Shown here piece by piece: positions 1-10,824 of a stretch of 64,000 bases of DNA (position 1 is its first letter; every line of letters begins with the position of its first letter). The notes beneath the pieces were generated by a model. That model made no database searches and was not told where the DNA came from. It saw only the letters and a program-made list of their open reading frames with translations. Origin of the DNA: Pammene aurita (taxonomy: Eukaryota; Arthropoda; Insecta; Lepidoptera; Tortricidae); contig OX352313.1 of assembly GCA_947086415.1 (NCBI GenBank), forward strand, positions 14,317,179 to 14,381,178. The letters are read 5' to 3'. Made by a program: the position numbers and the translations under genes.

Positions 1-42
1 TTGTTGTCTGTCATGTTGGAATTCCCTGAGCAATGACATAAT

Positions 43-952
43 TACTCCTGCCTCCGTGGCAGCACTCTGCTAATATCATACATGAGCCACGTACCGTGCG
101 GGGTGTGCTGGTCGCGGGACAGCGAGTTCACGTAGTCGTGGTCGGCGATGGCGGGCGCGCGAGGGCCCGAGTGCTGCAGTAGCAGTGCTCCTGCCTCCGT
201 GGCAGCACTCTGCTACCATCATACATGAGCCACGTACCGTGCGGGGTGTGCTGGACGCGGGACAGCGAGTTCACGTAGTCGTGGTCGGCGATGGCGGGCG
301 CGCGAGGGCCCGAGTGCCGCAGCAGCAGTGCTCCTGCCTCCGTGGCAGCACTCTGCTACCATCATACATGAGCCACGTACCGTGCGGGGTGTGCTGGACG
401 CGGGACAGCGAGTTCACGTAGTCGTGGTCGGCGATGGCGGGCGCGCGAGGGCCCGAGTGCCGCAGCAGCAGTGCTCCTGCCTCCGTGGCAGCACTCTGCT
501 ACCATCATACATGAGCCACGTACCGTGCGGGGTGTGCTGGTCGCGGGACAGCGAGTTCACGTAGTCGTGGTCGGCGATGGCGGGCGCGCGAGGGCCCGAG
601 TGCCGCAGCAGCAGTGCTCCTGCCTCCGTGGCAGCACTTTGCTACCATCATACATGAGCCACGTACCGTGCGGGGTGTGCTGGTCGCGGGACAGCGAGTT
701 CACGTAGTCGTGGTCGGCGATGACGGGCGCGCGAGGGCCCGAGTGCCGCAGCAGCAGTGCTCCTGCCTCCGTGGCAGCACTCTGCTACCATCATACATGA
801 GCCACGTACCGTGCGGGGTGTGCTGGTCGCGGGACAGCGAGTTCACGTAGTCGTGGTCGGCGATGGCGGGCGCGCGAGGGCCCGAGTGCCGCAGCAGCAG
901 TGCTCCTGCCTCCGTGGCAGCACTCTGCTACCATCATACATGAGCCACGTAC
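43..952 (-). repeat. 143-bp exon-25 array, about 6.5 units
   Basis: Units start near 185, 328, 471, 614, 757 and 900 (spacing exactly 143), with a partial unit from 43. Each unit is a 115-nt copy of exon 25 (lacking 4 codons near AAME) plus a 28-nt mini-intron. The mini-intron starts GTACGTGG and ends GTAGCAG. The copies are nearly identical and keep the exon frame open, but 143 is not a multiple of 3, so read-through shifts frame at every unit. Confidence 0.93.
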
Positions 953-1079
953 CGTGCGGGGTGTGCTGGTCGCGGGACAGCGAGTTCACATAGTCGTGGT
1001 CGGCGATGGCGGGCGCGCGAGGGCCCGAGTGCCGAAGCAGCAGTGCTCCTGCCTCCATAGCGGCCTCGGTGGCTGCACT
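953..1079 (-). CDS. BRWD3: BRWD3 exon 25 (last in window), parent of 143-bp array
   Basis: The exon has 127 nt, phase 0 to 1. It reads SAATEAAMEAGALLLRHSGP, RAPAIADHDYVNSLSRDQHT and PH. The acceptor is TAACTTTCAG and the donor GTACGT. Phase 0 matches the exon-24 donor. The gene continues left of the window. Truncated tandem copies follow directly. Confidence 0.82.
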
Positions 1080-1100
1080 CTGAAAGTTACAAAAGATTTT

Positions 1101-1410
1101 TAGAAAAAATGGAAAAGTAGAAAAAAAAAAATTAATAAAAAAAAAAAAATTGTAGAATGGGGTAGCGCATTGTTATCGGTGAATTCTCAATACAACTTGG
1201 GACTCCGATGGCCGGTTGGGAAGCGTAAGACTTCTTCGGCAGATGTCGCTAGGCGCCCCCTAAGACGCATATGGGATATAGTGGAGAAATTCGCAGCCAT
1301 CAGGTGTGTCTCAGTAGCTCAGTTGGTCAGAGCGATGGGCATGTATCCCAAAGTCGCGAGTTCGAGTCTCGCCTGAGGCAGAGGATTTTTCTACTTTTCC
1401 ATTTTTTCTA
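1101..1410. mobile_element. 310-bp TIR element carrying a tRNA-like sequence
   Basis: A perfect 25-bp inverted repeat (1101-1125 and 1386-1410) bounds the element. The middle holds about 180 bp of unrecognised sequence followed by a tRNA-like unit. No transposase ORF is present. Confidence 0.75.
1308..1380 (+). tRNA. tRNA-like pseudogene (SINE-head-like)
   Basis: The sequence folds into a 7-bp acceptor stem (GTCTCAG/CTGAGGC), U8-A9, a D stem GCTC/GAGC and a T arm GCGAG-TTCGAGT-CTCGC. The A- and B-box words TAGCTCAGTTGG and GTTCGAGTC are intact. The anticodon stem has an A-A mismatch and the loop lacks U33 (CATGTAT), so it is probably not a working tRNA. The would-be anticodon is TGT. Confidence 0.6.
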
Positions 1411-1867
1411 AGCATTGTGGTATCGTTAGCAGACGTTCTGCTTAATATATAAATTTAATTACAAAAGATTGTAAATAATATATACCATACAATATAACCC
1501 AGGGGTCTTCAAAGTTTTTATGCTTAGGGCCGCGGCAGGACTCAGCTTCCTCTTCGCGATTTTATCCGGCCTTTTTGGCGGGCTTGGTTTGGCATGCGAG
1601 CTGGATATTTGATTATTGAGACCCCTGATTATTTGAAGACTCATCCCGATATCTGCGGGATCTCATCGTCATATCAGATTCTGACCTAATGACGATGCGT
1701 TCTAACTCCTTTCGACAATAAAAACTCAAATCAATACAGCAGAAACCTTTCCCGATTTCTCAATCAAAATAAATACACCCTAATAAATTGCGAATTTTCT
1801 TCGATATTTTAATGTCAGTTAATTTTACCCGCTTATTCAGTCTTACAAACCGCATTCAAGTCTGGCC

Positions 1868-2982
1868 CGCCCAAGTAGCAAAATTTGGCACTATAAAAGT
1901 CATGAGAACATTTTAGAACGTGCTAATTAGTGTTCATGATTAGCACTATAATGGTGTCGTAAACCTTTACCTAACCCCAAATAGGCCCTAGTTTTATCAC
2001 TGATTTATTCTATAAACATTACATAAAGGCTCTCACTGTGATAAATCAGCTCTATAATTGAAATGTCTGCAATGTTTATGTCACAATTAGGAACTATTAA
2101 AGTAACCAAAACATGTTTATAGTGCTAATTTGCGTCGTAAACGATTCCAGTGATCTTTTTTATCACCAAAACCCTCGTGTTGTGTGCTGTCGTTGTCGTG
2201 AGGTTATTTCACAAGAAATTAAAAAAATATATTTGTAAGTCATTCGCCATGTCCCTTTAGTTCCTTAAAGTGACATAAAGGTACATACTAAAAAACATTC
2301 GTGAACCGTAATTCTGCCGGTACTTGCACTTGCGAAAATAATTGTATTGACAAAATCATTATGCTGATTTCAAATTTGACAATGCGCCTTCATAATTTTA
2401 CTGTTTTAATTAAATTTTAATTAATAAAATTAGGACTTGTCCCGACTGTGGCTGCTATAGTACACATGGGCTCCAGTCGTGCTGCTAATGTGCTATCACT
2501 TTCAGAAAACGGCAGCCATATTTTAATGGATTTGGGTAGCCCTATAGCGATGTTGAGGGAGCATTTAAAAAGCTAAAACGTTATGTAATGGTCGTGCAAA
2601 GTCCTTTTATAGTGCAGATTGATCCTGTAATAGTGTTTGCGATACTGCTACAATACTAGTACTATAAAAGTTAATTCGACGCATTATTAGTGCATAATAG
2701 GTACATAAAAGTGTCAGTAAAGTGTCTATAGTATTAAATAGTACTATAATCGCTTTTTGCAAATCTATTACAGTGCAACACTTTAAAGATTCTTTTTTAT
2801 GGTCCTTTAAGCGTTCTAAGAGCTAACTTATAGAACTAAATTGCTCTTTAATTTATAGAACCAAAACGCTCTATTAAAAACCTTTATAGTACAAGCAGTC
2901 ACAATGGTTACCATTATAGGCCTACTATATCACTGATTGGTGATAAAAGGCCTTAGTTATAGAAGCTTTTGTTACTTGGGCG
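1868..2982. mobile_element. 1.1-kb AT-rich TIR element
   Basis: Inverted ends CGCCCAAGTARCAAAA (1868-1883 and 2967-2982) enclose AT-rich sequence without an ORF. It holds many short ACTATAA / TTATAGT words scattered in both orientations. It is probably a non-autonomous DNA transposon. Confidence 0.65.
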
Positions 2983-3015
2983 ATCTGCAGCCGAGTAAGG
3001 ACGTGTTATCCCGTG

Positions 3016-3056
3016 TTACGCCATTGCGCGAAGGGTCAGTTTCTTCGCTGTGATTG
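3016..3056 (-). pseudogene. Truncated last unit of exon-24 array
   Basis: After RYN the unit diverges into HSEETDP and then leaves the repeat. It marks the left edge of the array; no donor is present. Confidence 0.75.
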
Positions 3057-6000
3057 TACCGTGCCGGTGTAGACTCGTAGCTACACATCGCCTCTCTAAA
3101 CATACAGCAGTGCCAGAGTCTAACCTGCGCCGCGTGGTGCCTCCTCCGCTGGTGGTGCGGCGTGGCGCGCGAGTGGTGCGGCGCGCGTTTACTGATGGCG
3201 GCCGCCGAGTCTTCTTCGCTGTCTTCGTTGTACCGTGCCGGTGTAGACTCGTAGCTACACACCGCCTCTCTAAACATACAGCAGTGCCAGAGTCTAACCT
3301 GCGCCGCGTGGTGCCTCCTCCGCTGGTGGTGCGGCGTGGCGCGCGAGTGGTGCGGCGCGCGTTTACTGATGGCGGCCGCCGAGTCTTCTTCGCTGTCTTC
3401 GTTTTACCGTGCCGGTGTAGACTCGTAGCTACACACCGCCTCTCTAAACATACAGCAGTGCCAGAGTCTAACCTGCGCCGCGTGGTGCCTCCTCCGCTGG
3501 TGGTGCGGCGTGGCGCGCGAGTGGTGCGGCGCGCGTTTACTGATGGCGGCCGCCGAGTCTTCTTCGCTGTCTTCATTGTACCGTGCCGGTGTAGACTCGT
3601 AGCTACACACCGCCTCTCTAAACATACAGCAGTGGCAGAGTCTAACCTGCGCCGCGTGGTGCCTCCTCCGCTGGTGGTGCGGCGTGGCGCGCGAGTGGTG
3701 AGGTGCGCGTTTACTGATGGCGGCCGCCGAGTCTTCTTCGCTGTCTTCGTTGTACCGTGCCGGTGTAGACTCGTAGCTACACACCGCCTCTCTAAACATA
3801 CAGCAGTGCCAGAGTCTAACCTGCGCCGCGTGGTGCCTCCTCCGCTGGTGGTGCGGCGTGGCGCGCGAGTGGTGCGGCGCGCGTTTACTGATGGCGGCCG
3901 CCGAGTCTTCTTCGCTGTCTTCGTTGTACCGTGCCGGTGTAGACTCGTAGCTACACACCGCCTCTCTAAACATACAGCAGTACCAGAGTCTAACCTGCGC
4001 CGCGTGGTGCCTCCTCCGCTGGTGGTGCGGCGTGGCGCGCGAGTGGTGCGGCGCGCGTTTACTGATGGCGGCCGCCGAGTCTTCTTCGCTGTCTTCGTTG
4101 TACCGTGCCGGTGTAGACTCGTAGCTACACACCGCCTCTCTAAACATACAGCAGTGGCAGAGTCTAACCTGCGCCGCGTGGTGCCTCCTCCGCTGGTGGT
4201 GCGGCGTGGCGCGCGAGTGGTGCGGCGCGCGTTTACTGATGGCGGCCGCCGAGTCTTCTTCGCTGTCTTCATTGTACCGTGCCGGTGTAGACTCGTAGCT
4301 ACACACCGCCTCTCTAAACATACAGCAGTGGCAGAGTCTAACCTGCGCCGCGTGGTGCCTCCTCCGCTGGTGGTGCGGCGTGGCGCGCGAGTGGTGCGGC
4401 GCGCGTTTACTGATGGCGGCCGCCGAGTCTTCTTCGCTGTCTTCATTGTACCGTGCCGGTGTAGACTCGTAGCTACACACCGCCTCTCTAAACATACAGC
4501 AGTGGCAGAGTCTAACCTGCGCCGCGTGGTGCCTCCTCCGCTGGTGGTGCGGCGTGGCGCGCGAGTGGTGCGGCGCGCGTTTACTGATGGCGGCCGCCGA
4601 GTCTTCTTCGCTGTCTTCATTGTACCGTGCCGGTGTAGACTCGTAGCTACACACCGCCTCTCTAAACATACAGCAGTGGCAGAGTCTAACCTGCGCCGCG
4701 TGGTGCCTCCTCCGCTGGTGGTGCGGCGTGGCGCGCGAGTGGTGCGGCGCGCGTTTGCTGATGGCGGCCGCCGAGTCTTCTTCGCTGTCTTCGTTGTACC
4801 GTGCCGGTGTAGACTCGTAGCTACACACCGCCTCTCTAAACATACAGCAGTGCCAGAGTCTAACCTGCGCCGCGTGGTGCCTCCTCCGCTGGTGGTGCGG
4901 CGTGGCGCGCGAGTGGTGCGGCGCGCGTTTACTGATGGCAGCCGCCGAGTCTTCTTCGCTGTCTTCGTTGTACCGTGCCGGTGTAGACTCGTAGCTACAC
5001 ACCGCCTCTCTAAACATACAGCAGTGCCAGAGTCTAACCTGCGCCGCGTGGTGCCTCCTCCGCTGGTGGTGCGGCGTGGCGCGCGAGTGGTGCGGCGCGC
5101 GTTTACTGATGGCGGCCGCCGAGTCTTCTTCGCTGTCTTCGTTGTACCGTGCCGGTGTAGACTCGTAGCTACACACCGCCTCTCTAAACATACAGCAGTG
5201 CCAGAGTCTAACCTGCGCCGCGTGGTGCCTCCTCCGCTGGTGGTGCGGCGTGGCGCGCGAGTGGTGCGGCGCGCGTTTACTGATGGCGGCCGCCGAGTCT
5301 TCTTCGCTGTCTTCATTGTACCGTGCCGGTGTAGACTCGTAGCTACACACCGCCTCTCTAAACATACAGCAGTGGCAGAGTCTAACCTGCGCCGCGTGGT
5401 GCCTCCTCCGCTGGTGGTGCGGCGTGGCGCGCGAGTGGTGCGGCGCGCGTTTACTGATGGCGGCCGCCGAGTCTTCTTCGCTGTCTTCGTTGTACCGTGC
5501 CGGTGTAGACTCGTAGCTACACACCGCCTCTCTAAACATACAGCAGTGCCAGAGTCTAACCTGCGCCGCGTGGTGCCTCCTCCGCTGGTGGTGCGGCGTG
5601 GCGCGCGAGTGGTGCGGCGCGCGTTTACTGATGGCGGCCGCCGAGTCTTCTTCGCTGTCTTCGTTGTACCGTGCCGGTGTAGACTCGTAGCTACACACCG
5701 CCTCTCTAAACATACAGCAGTGCCAGAGTCTAACCTGCGCCGCGTGGTGCCTCCTCCGCTGGTGGTGCGGCGTGGCGCGCGAGTGGTGCGGCGCGCGTTT
5801 ACTGATGGCGGCCGCCGAGTCTTCTTCGCTGTCTTCGTTGTACCGTGCCGGTGTAGACTCGTAGCTACACACCGCCTCTCTAAACATACAGCAGTGCCAG
5901 AGTCTAACCTGCGCCGCGTGGTGCCTCCTCCGCTGGTGGTGCGGCGTGGCGCGCGAGTGGTGCGGCGCGCGTTTACTGATGGCGGCCGCCGAGTCTTCTT

Positions 6001-7822
6001 CGCTGTCTTCGTTGTACCGTGCCGGTGTACACTCGTAGCTACACACCGCCTCTCTAAACATACAGCAGTGCCAGAGTCTAACCTGCGCCGCGTGGTGCCT
6101 CCTCCGCTGGTGGTGCGGCGTGGCGCGCGAGTGGTGCGGCGCGCGTTTACTGATGGCGGCCGCCGAGTCTTCTTCGCTGTCTTCGTTGTACCGTGCCGGT
6201 GTAGACTCGTAGCTACACACCGCCTCTCTAAACATACAGCAGTGCCAGAGTCTAACCTGCGCCGCGTGGTGCCTCCTCCGCTGGTGGTGCGGCGTGGCGC
6301 GCGAGTGGTGCGGCGCGCGTTTACTGATGGCGGCCGCCGAGTCTTCTTCGCTGTCTTCGTTGTACCGTGCCGGTGTAGACTCGTAGCTACACACCGCCTC
6401 TCTAAACATACAGCAGTGCCAGAGTCTAACCTGCGCCGCGTGGTGCCTCCTCCGCTGGTGGTGCGGCGTGGCGCGCGAGTGGTGCGGCGCGCGTTTACTG
6501 ATGGTGGCCGCCGAGTCTTCTTCGCTGTCTTCGTTGTACCGTGCCGGTGTAGACTCGTAGCTACACACCGCCTCTCTAAACATACAGCAGTGCCAGAGTC
6601 TAACCTGCGCCGCGTGGTGCCTCCTCCGCTGGTGGTGCGGCGTGGCGCGCGAGTGGTGCGGCGCGCGTTTACTGATGGCGGCCGCCGAGTCTTCTTCGCT
6701 GTCTTCGTTGTACCGTGCCGGTGTACACTCGTAGCTACACACCGCCTCTCTAAACATACAGCAGTGCCAGAGTCTAACCTGCGCCGCGTGGTGCCTCCTC
6801 CGCTGGTGGTGCGGCGTGGCGCGCGAGTGGTGCGGCGCGCGTTTACTGATGGCGGCCGCCGAGTCTTCTTCGCTGTCTTCGTTGTACCGTGCCGGTGTAG
6901 ACTCGTAGCTACACACCGCCTCTCTAAACATACAGCAGTGCCAGAGTCTAACCTGCGCCGCGTGGTGCCTCCTCCGCTGGTGGTGCGGCGTGGCGCGCGA
7001 GTGGTGCGGCGCGCGTTTACTGATGGCGGCCGCCGAGTCTTCTTCGCTGTCTTCGTTGTACCGTGCCGGTGTAGACTCGTAGCTACACACCGCCTCTCTA
7101 AACATACAGCAGTGCCAGAGTCTAACCTGCGCCGCGTGGTGCCTCCTCCGCTGGTGGTGCGGCGTGGCGCGCGAGTGGTGCGGCGCGCGTTTACTGATGG
7201 CGGCCGCCGAGTCTTCTTCGCTGTCTTCGTTGTACCGTGCCGGTGTAGACTCGTAGCTACACACCGCCTCTCTAAACATACAGCAGTGCCAGAGTCTAAC
7301 CTGCGCCGCGTGGTGCCTCCTCCGCTGGTGGTGCGGCGTGGCGCGCGAGTGGTGCGGCGCGCGTTTACTGATGGCGGCCGCCGAGTCTTCTTCGCTGTCT
7401 TCGTTGTACCGTGCCGGTGTAGACTCGTAGCTACACACCGCCTCTCTAAACATACAGCAGTGCCAGAGTCTAACCTGCGCCGCGTGGTGCCTCCTCCGCT
7501 GGTGGTGCGGCGTGGCGCGCGAGTGGTGCGGCGCGCGTTTACTGATGGCGGCCGCCGAGTCTTCTTCGCTGTCTTCGTTGTACCGTGCCGGTGTAGACTC
7601 GTAGCTACACACCGCCTCTCTAAACATACAGCAGTGCCAGAGTCTAACCTGCGCCGCGTGGTGCCTCCTCCGCTGGTGGTGCGGCGTGGCGCGCGAGTGG
7701 TGCGGCGCGCGTTTACTGATGGCGGCCGCCGAGTCTTCTTCGCTGTCTTCGTTGTACCGTGCCGGTGTAGATTCGTAGCTACACACCGCCTCTCTAAACA
7801 TACAGCAGTGCCAGAGTCTAAC
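3057..7822 (-). repeat. 174-bp exon-24 array, about 28 units
   Basis: The anchor TACCGTGCCG recurs every 174 bp from 3057 to 7929, exactly 28 intervals. Each unit is a 145-nt copy of exon 24 followed by a 29-nt mini-intron that starts with the GTTAGA donor and ends in the TATGTTTAG acceptor. Internal copies are nearly identical, differing by a few substitutions (for example near 3625, 3700, 3980, 4756 and 6030). All share a stop after RGGV and a 2-nt deletion relative to exon 24. Because 174 is divisible by 3, frames stay open through the array on both strands (for example 3050-7954 plus, 3404-7960 minus). I regard these as a by-product, not genes. Confidence 0.95.
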
Positions 7823-7969
7823 CTGCGCCGCGTGGTGCCTCCTCCGCTGGTGGTGCGGCGTGGCGCGCGAGTGGTGCGGCGCGCGTTTACTGATGGCGGC
7901 CGCCGAGTCTTCTTCGCTGTCTTCGTTGTACCGTGCCGGTCTGCGGATTCGTAGTTTCACTCCGCCTCT
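7823..7969 (-). CDS. BRWD3: BRWD3 exon 24: RYNEDSEED motif (parent of 174-bp array)
   Basis: The exon has 147 nt, 49 codons, phase 0 to 0. It reads RGGVKLRIRRPARYNEDSEE, then DSAAAISKRAPHHS and ATPHHQRRRHHAAQ. The (R/F)YNEDxSEE motif is the conserved C-terminal signature of BRWD/PHIP. The acceptor is TATGTTTAG and the donor GTTAGA. Only this copy has VKLRIRR intact; all copies to its left carry a TAG and a 2-nt deletion there. It is therefore taken as the functional exon. Confidence 0.88.
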
Positions 7970-8114
7970 CTAAACATAAAATATTGTTATAAGTATTGTA
8001 CTAGTGATCTATCTTCTTTTATGTCAAAGACACTGGTAAAAAATTATAACCGCTTATCGCAATACAACGAACAAAGCTGTTTATTACTCACAAAAGTAAT
8101 GCATTTTCAAGTTG

Positions 8115-8229
8115 TACAGTCGCCATCAAGTATATCGGAGCGGCCAAGGTTTATCGCCTCGACAATAGAGTTGTTATTCAGATATTTGTGACCACCTTAG
8201 CCGCTCCGATATATCTGATGGTGACTGTA
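8115..8229. mobile_element. Hairpin MITE, TACAGTCGCCATCA family, copy 1
   Basis: A near-palindrome with arms TACAGTCGCCATCA...GGAGCGGCC and its inverted counterpart ending GACTGTA, flanked by TA. A second copy lies at 50514-50653. Confidence 0.8.
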
Positions 8230-8298
8230 CTTAATTATTATAATTACTGTAATTAATAATGGTCACGGAAAGATCAGGCGACAAATATCCCGCGACAA

Positions 8299-8434
8299 GT
8301 CGCTGGGCCAATATTACAGGGTTCTATATTACATTTTCATGGTAGTTGAATTTAGACTTAGTGTCACTATGACAATGTTCAAATTTCAATTCGATAAAAG
8401 TGAAACACTGAACCCTGTAATATTGGGCCAGCGA
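8299..8434. mobile_element. Short TIR element
   Basis: Inverted ends of about 24 bp (CGCTGGGCCAATATTACAGG type, one mismatch) at 8300-8323 and 8410-8433. No coding potential. Confidence 0.65.
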
Positions 8435-8593
8435 GGTGTCAGCGACATGGCAAGTAAATTAAAGCAATTTAGCTTGACATATCTGGCCACATGTCGAGCG
8501 AAGTCCGCCGAAGTCGCGCTACTTCACCCGAGGTCGCAGGACATTTGTCCCATAGTGTATCCTTGGCCTGAACTGGCTTGAAGTTGAACTCAC

Positions 8594-8666
8594 TCGACTG
8601 TGCGAAGGCCCGGACCTACTCGTGCCGGAGTATTCGCCCTGCGACGCGTCGTTTTCTTGTCTTTCT
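8594..8666 (-). CDS. BRWD3: BRWD3 exon 23: short tail exon
   Basis: The exon has 73 nt, phase 2 to 0. It reads ERQENDASQGEYSGTSRSGP then SHSR. The acceptor is TTGTTACAG and the donor GTGAGT, both strong. It supplies exactly the phase change (2 to 0) required between exon 22 and the RYNEDSEED exon, which is the main support for calling it. Confidence 0.78.
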
Positions 8667-8859
8667 CTGTAACAATGATATATAAAAAATAAATAAAAAT
8701 AAAAATTATTTATTTCAGATTTTAAAAATCCATAATGTGTGTTAAACTTATACCTACAAAACTTAACCTAAACAAGAAGCTTAAACCTATGTTAGTAAAA
8801 TACGGAAAATACAAAATACAAATACAGATTATATTATTGTACCCTCCCCGTCACAATAC

Positions 8860-10145
8860 CTACCCAATGCCCCAGCATGGGGCAGTCGAGGCGTCCAGCC
8901 ACCATCCTCAGGATGCTGTTTTCGCTACCTCTCACTCGTCTCAGCAAAGAGGCTACCCGTCACGCAGTCGATGGTTTCTATGCCATTCGACGCAAGAGGG
9001 TAGCCCTCTTGCGTCGAATGGCATAGAAACCATCTGTGTGCGCCTCAGCAAACATGCCAGACGCACTGCAGTGGCGAGGCAGCTTAAACATCATCCTGAA
9101 GATATTGTTGAACTGGACACGCAACGCGTTATAAACGCGTTTTGTATGCTTCACCCATAGACTGCACGCGTAGAAGGATGTACAATAAGCTTTAAAAAAT
9201 GTGAGCTTGACTTCCCTTGTACATCGTGCAAATCTACGAATGAGCATGTTGCCCCGAATTGCTCTGCCCCGAACTGGCCCTTCTCTCTCTTTCTATATCT
9301 AGGTCATCGTCCAGCTGCTCTGTTACTATATGACCTAGATATTTAAACCTATTTACAATCTTGAGCGCCACCCCACCCGTCATGACCGAAGGTATATTTT
9401 GTGGATTGTATTTTCGGGCTTTGAAAACCACCATCTCACTTTTACTTGCATTATACTTAAGTCCGTGCTGAGTGGCGTATTGCTCACATTTTACAATACT
9501 TCTTATGGAGTTGATTGAGGGGCCGAGCAGCACCATGTCATCAGCATAGCTTATATTGTTTACACACACGCCATCTATATGGCATCCGACATGCATGCTG
9601 CTCAACTCCTCAATCAATCCATTTACATAAAAGTTAAACAGGACAGGAGACATTAACCCTCCCTGTCTAACCCCGCATTCCAACCTATACCGGTCAGACC
9701 ATTCACCATCCCATCTTACCTGATTGACCTGATTGGCGTACCAGAATTTCAGGAGGGACACGCACTCGGGTGGGACCGTAGATTCACTTAGCTTGTCCCA
9801 TAGTAAATCGTACACCACCAGGTCAAACGCTTTACTCAAGTCGAGGAAACAGGCAAAAACTGGTGTGTTCCTGTCCTTGTAGTACCTGACAGCTTGCTTA
9901 AGGCACAATATAGCACTCTCAGTGGACAGCCCTGCCCTAAACCCAAACTGAGCGTCGTGTAGTTGTATATGCTTGTTAAGGTGGTCGTTAAGCAAGCTGT
10001 CAAGCACTTTAGCGATTACAGTGGCAAGCGAGATGGGCCTGTAGTTTGCAAAATCTGCCACGTCCCCTGTCCTATTCTTAACTAACGGGACAACCACCGT
10101 TTTATCAAATTTATATAAGTTGTTATCAAAAATATTTTCAACAGA
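8860..10145 (-). mobile_element. CR1-like LINE fragment (reverse transcriptase)
   Basis: The minus strand encodes an RT: FANYRPISLATVIAKVLDSL, CFLDLSKAFDLVVYDLLWDK, GVRQGGLMSPVLFNFYVNGL and the catalytic SYADDM, then the thumb and the C-terminal ...KAYCTSFYACSLWV...RLDCPMLGHWVG. The frame breaks near 9245 and again at the fold-back at 8970-9034. The 5' end stops inside an AACCGACTTC-family repeat near 10145. It is a dead, 5'-truncated element. Confidence 0.85.
8970..9034. repeat. Perfect 31-bp inverted repeat, 3-nt spacer
   Basis: Arms 8970-9000 and 9004-9034 are exact reverse complements. They lie inside the LINE coding sequence (residues DGFYAIRRKRA). The reading frame resumes on the far side with VASLLRRVRG, so the palindrome was inserted by local inverted duplication. 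Confidence 0.92.
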
Positions 10146-10640
10146 CTTCAAGATTTCGAAGGAGCAGGTTCTCAAATCGTCGGGAGCTCTGTCGATTTTT
10201 TTTGCTTTTTTTAAATGCTCACCGATTATTCAAAGACGGCTAGACCGATTTGGAAATTATTTTTTGTTTGAAAGGGTATAGTTGACAGTTGGTAATTGTC
10301 ATCAGGTCAGGATCTGATGATGGAATCCTGAAGAAATCGAGGGAACTCTTCAAATATTATAGCCATTATAGGCACACCTATAGTGATTAGGCGTGTCCAA
10401 ACCTGACGCACCGCCTCGCGAGTAATGTGCCGCGCGAGGTAGCTCGGTTAGTGTGGACGTGTGTACCTCGGCCGAAGCAAACGCACGAGCGGCCGCAATG
10501 CTTCGTGCGACGAACGTACGTCCTACACTAGCCGCGCCGCCTCGCGCGGCAATTTCCTCGCAAGGCGGTGCGTCAGGTGTGCACACGCCTATTGGAGTAC
10601 TTTTCACAGTAGCTCGGACATTTTTACATAAAATTTGATG
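10146..10640. repeat. AACCGACTTC-family repeat, interrupted by a MITE
   Basis: The right-hand member of a family recurring through the window; it shows TTCGAAATCTTGAAGTC-type ends and the motif GATCTGATGATGG. It is split by the MITE at 10389-10590 and resumes at 10591 with GGAGTACTTTTCACAGTAGC. Confidence 0.7.
10389..10590. mobile_element. 202-bp MITE with 3-bp TSD (ATT)
   Basis: Inverted ends of about 34 bp (AGGCGTGT...ACGCACCGCC) and ATT on both sides (10386-10388 and 10591-10593). The GC-rich interior has no ORF. The 3-bp TSD with long TIRs suggests a PIF/Harbinger type (inference). Confidence 0.75.
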
Positions 10641-10646
10641 TGTTAC

Positions 10647-10796
10647 CTATATCGCTGCAGCGGCTCGTCGTCGCTAGAGCAGCGCGGGCGATACGAGTGG
10701 TCAGACTCGTAGCGGTTGTGCCCGTCTCTGTCGGCGGAGTGCTCCGAGTTTGACGAGCTGGACTGTGAAGATCCGTCTGTGAACCTTTCCCGTGTC
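10647..10796 (-). CDS. BRWD3: BRWD3 exon 22: Ser/Asp-rich tail segment
   Basis: The exon has 150 nt, phase 2 to 2. It reads TRERFTDGSSQSSSSNSEHS, ADRDGHNRYESDHSYRPRCS and SDDEPLQRY. The acceptor is TTCTTACAG and the donor GTAACA. The phase fits both sides. Confidence 0.78.
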
Positions 10797-10824
10797 CTGT
10801 AAGAAAGTAATTCATAAATTAGGT

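Noticed and set aside
185..993. Series of 78-codon ORFs, one per 143-bp unit
   Set aside because: Antisense shadows of the exon-25 repeat units.
185..1079. CRISPR array
   Set aside because: Units are contiguous near-identical exon copies without unique spacers, in a eukaryotic genome.
1308..1380. Functional tRNA-Thr(TGT)
   Set aside because: Mismatched anticodon stem, no U33, and location inside a TIR element.
3050..7954. Giant 1634-codon plus-strand and 1518/766-codon minus-strand ORFs
   Set aside because: They are products of a 174-bp (3 x 58) repeat without stops in some frames. The repeat is a degraded exon array of BRWD3.
7823..10647. Direct splice from exon 22 to internal array copies, whose phase-2 frame is open
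   Set aside because: A small exon at 8594-8666 with strong splice sites supplies the needed phase change, and the parental exon keeps the family-like KLRIRRPARYNEDSEE.
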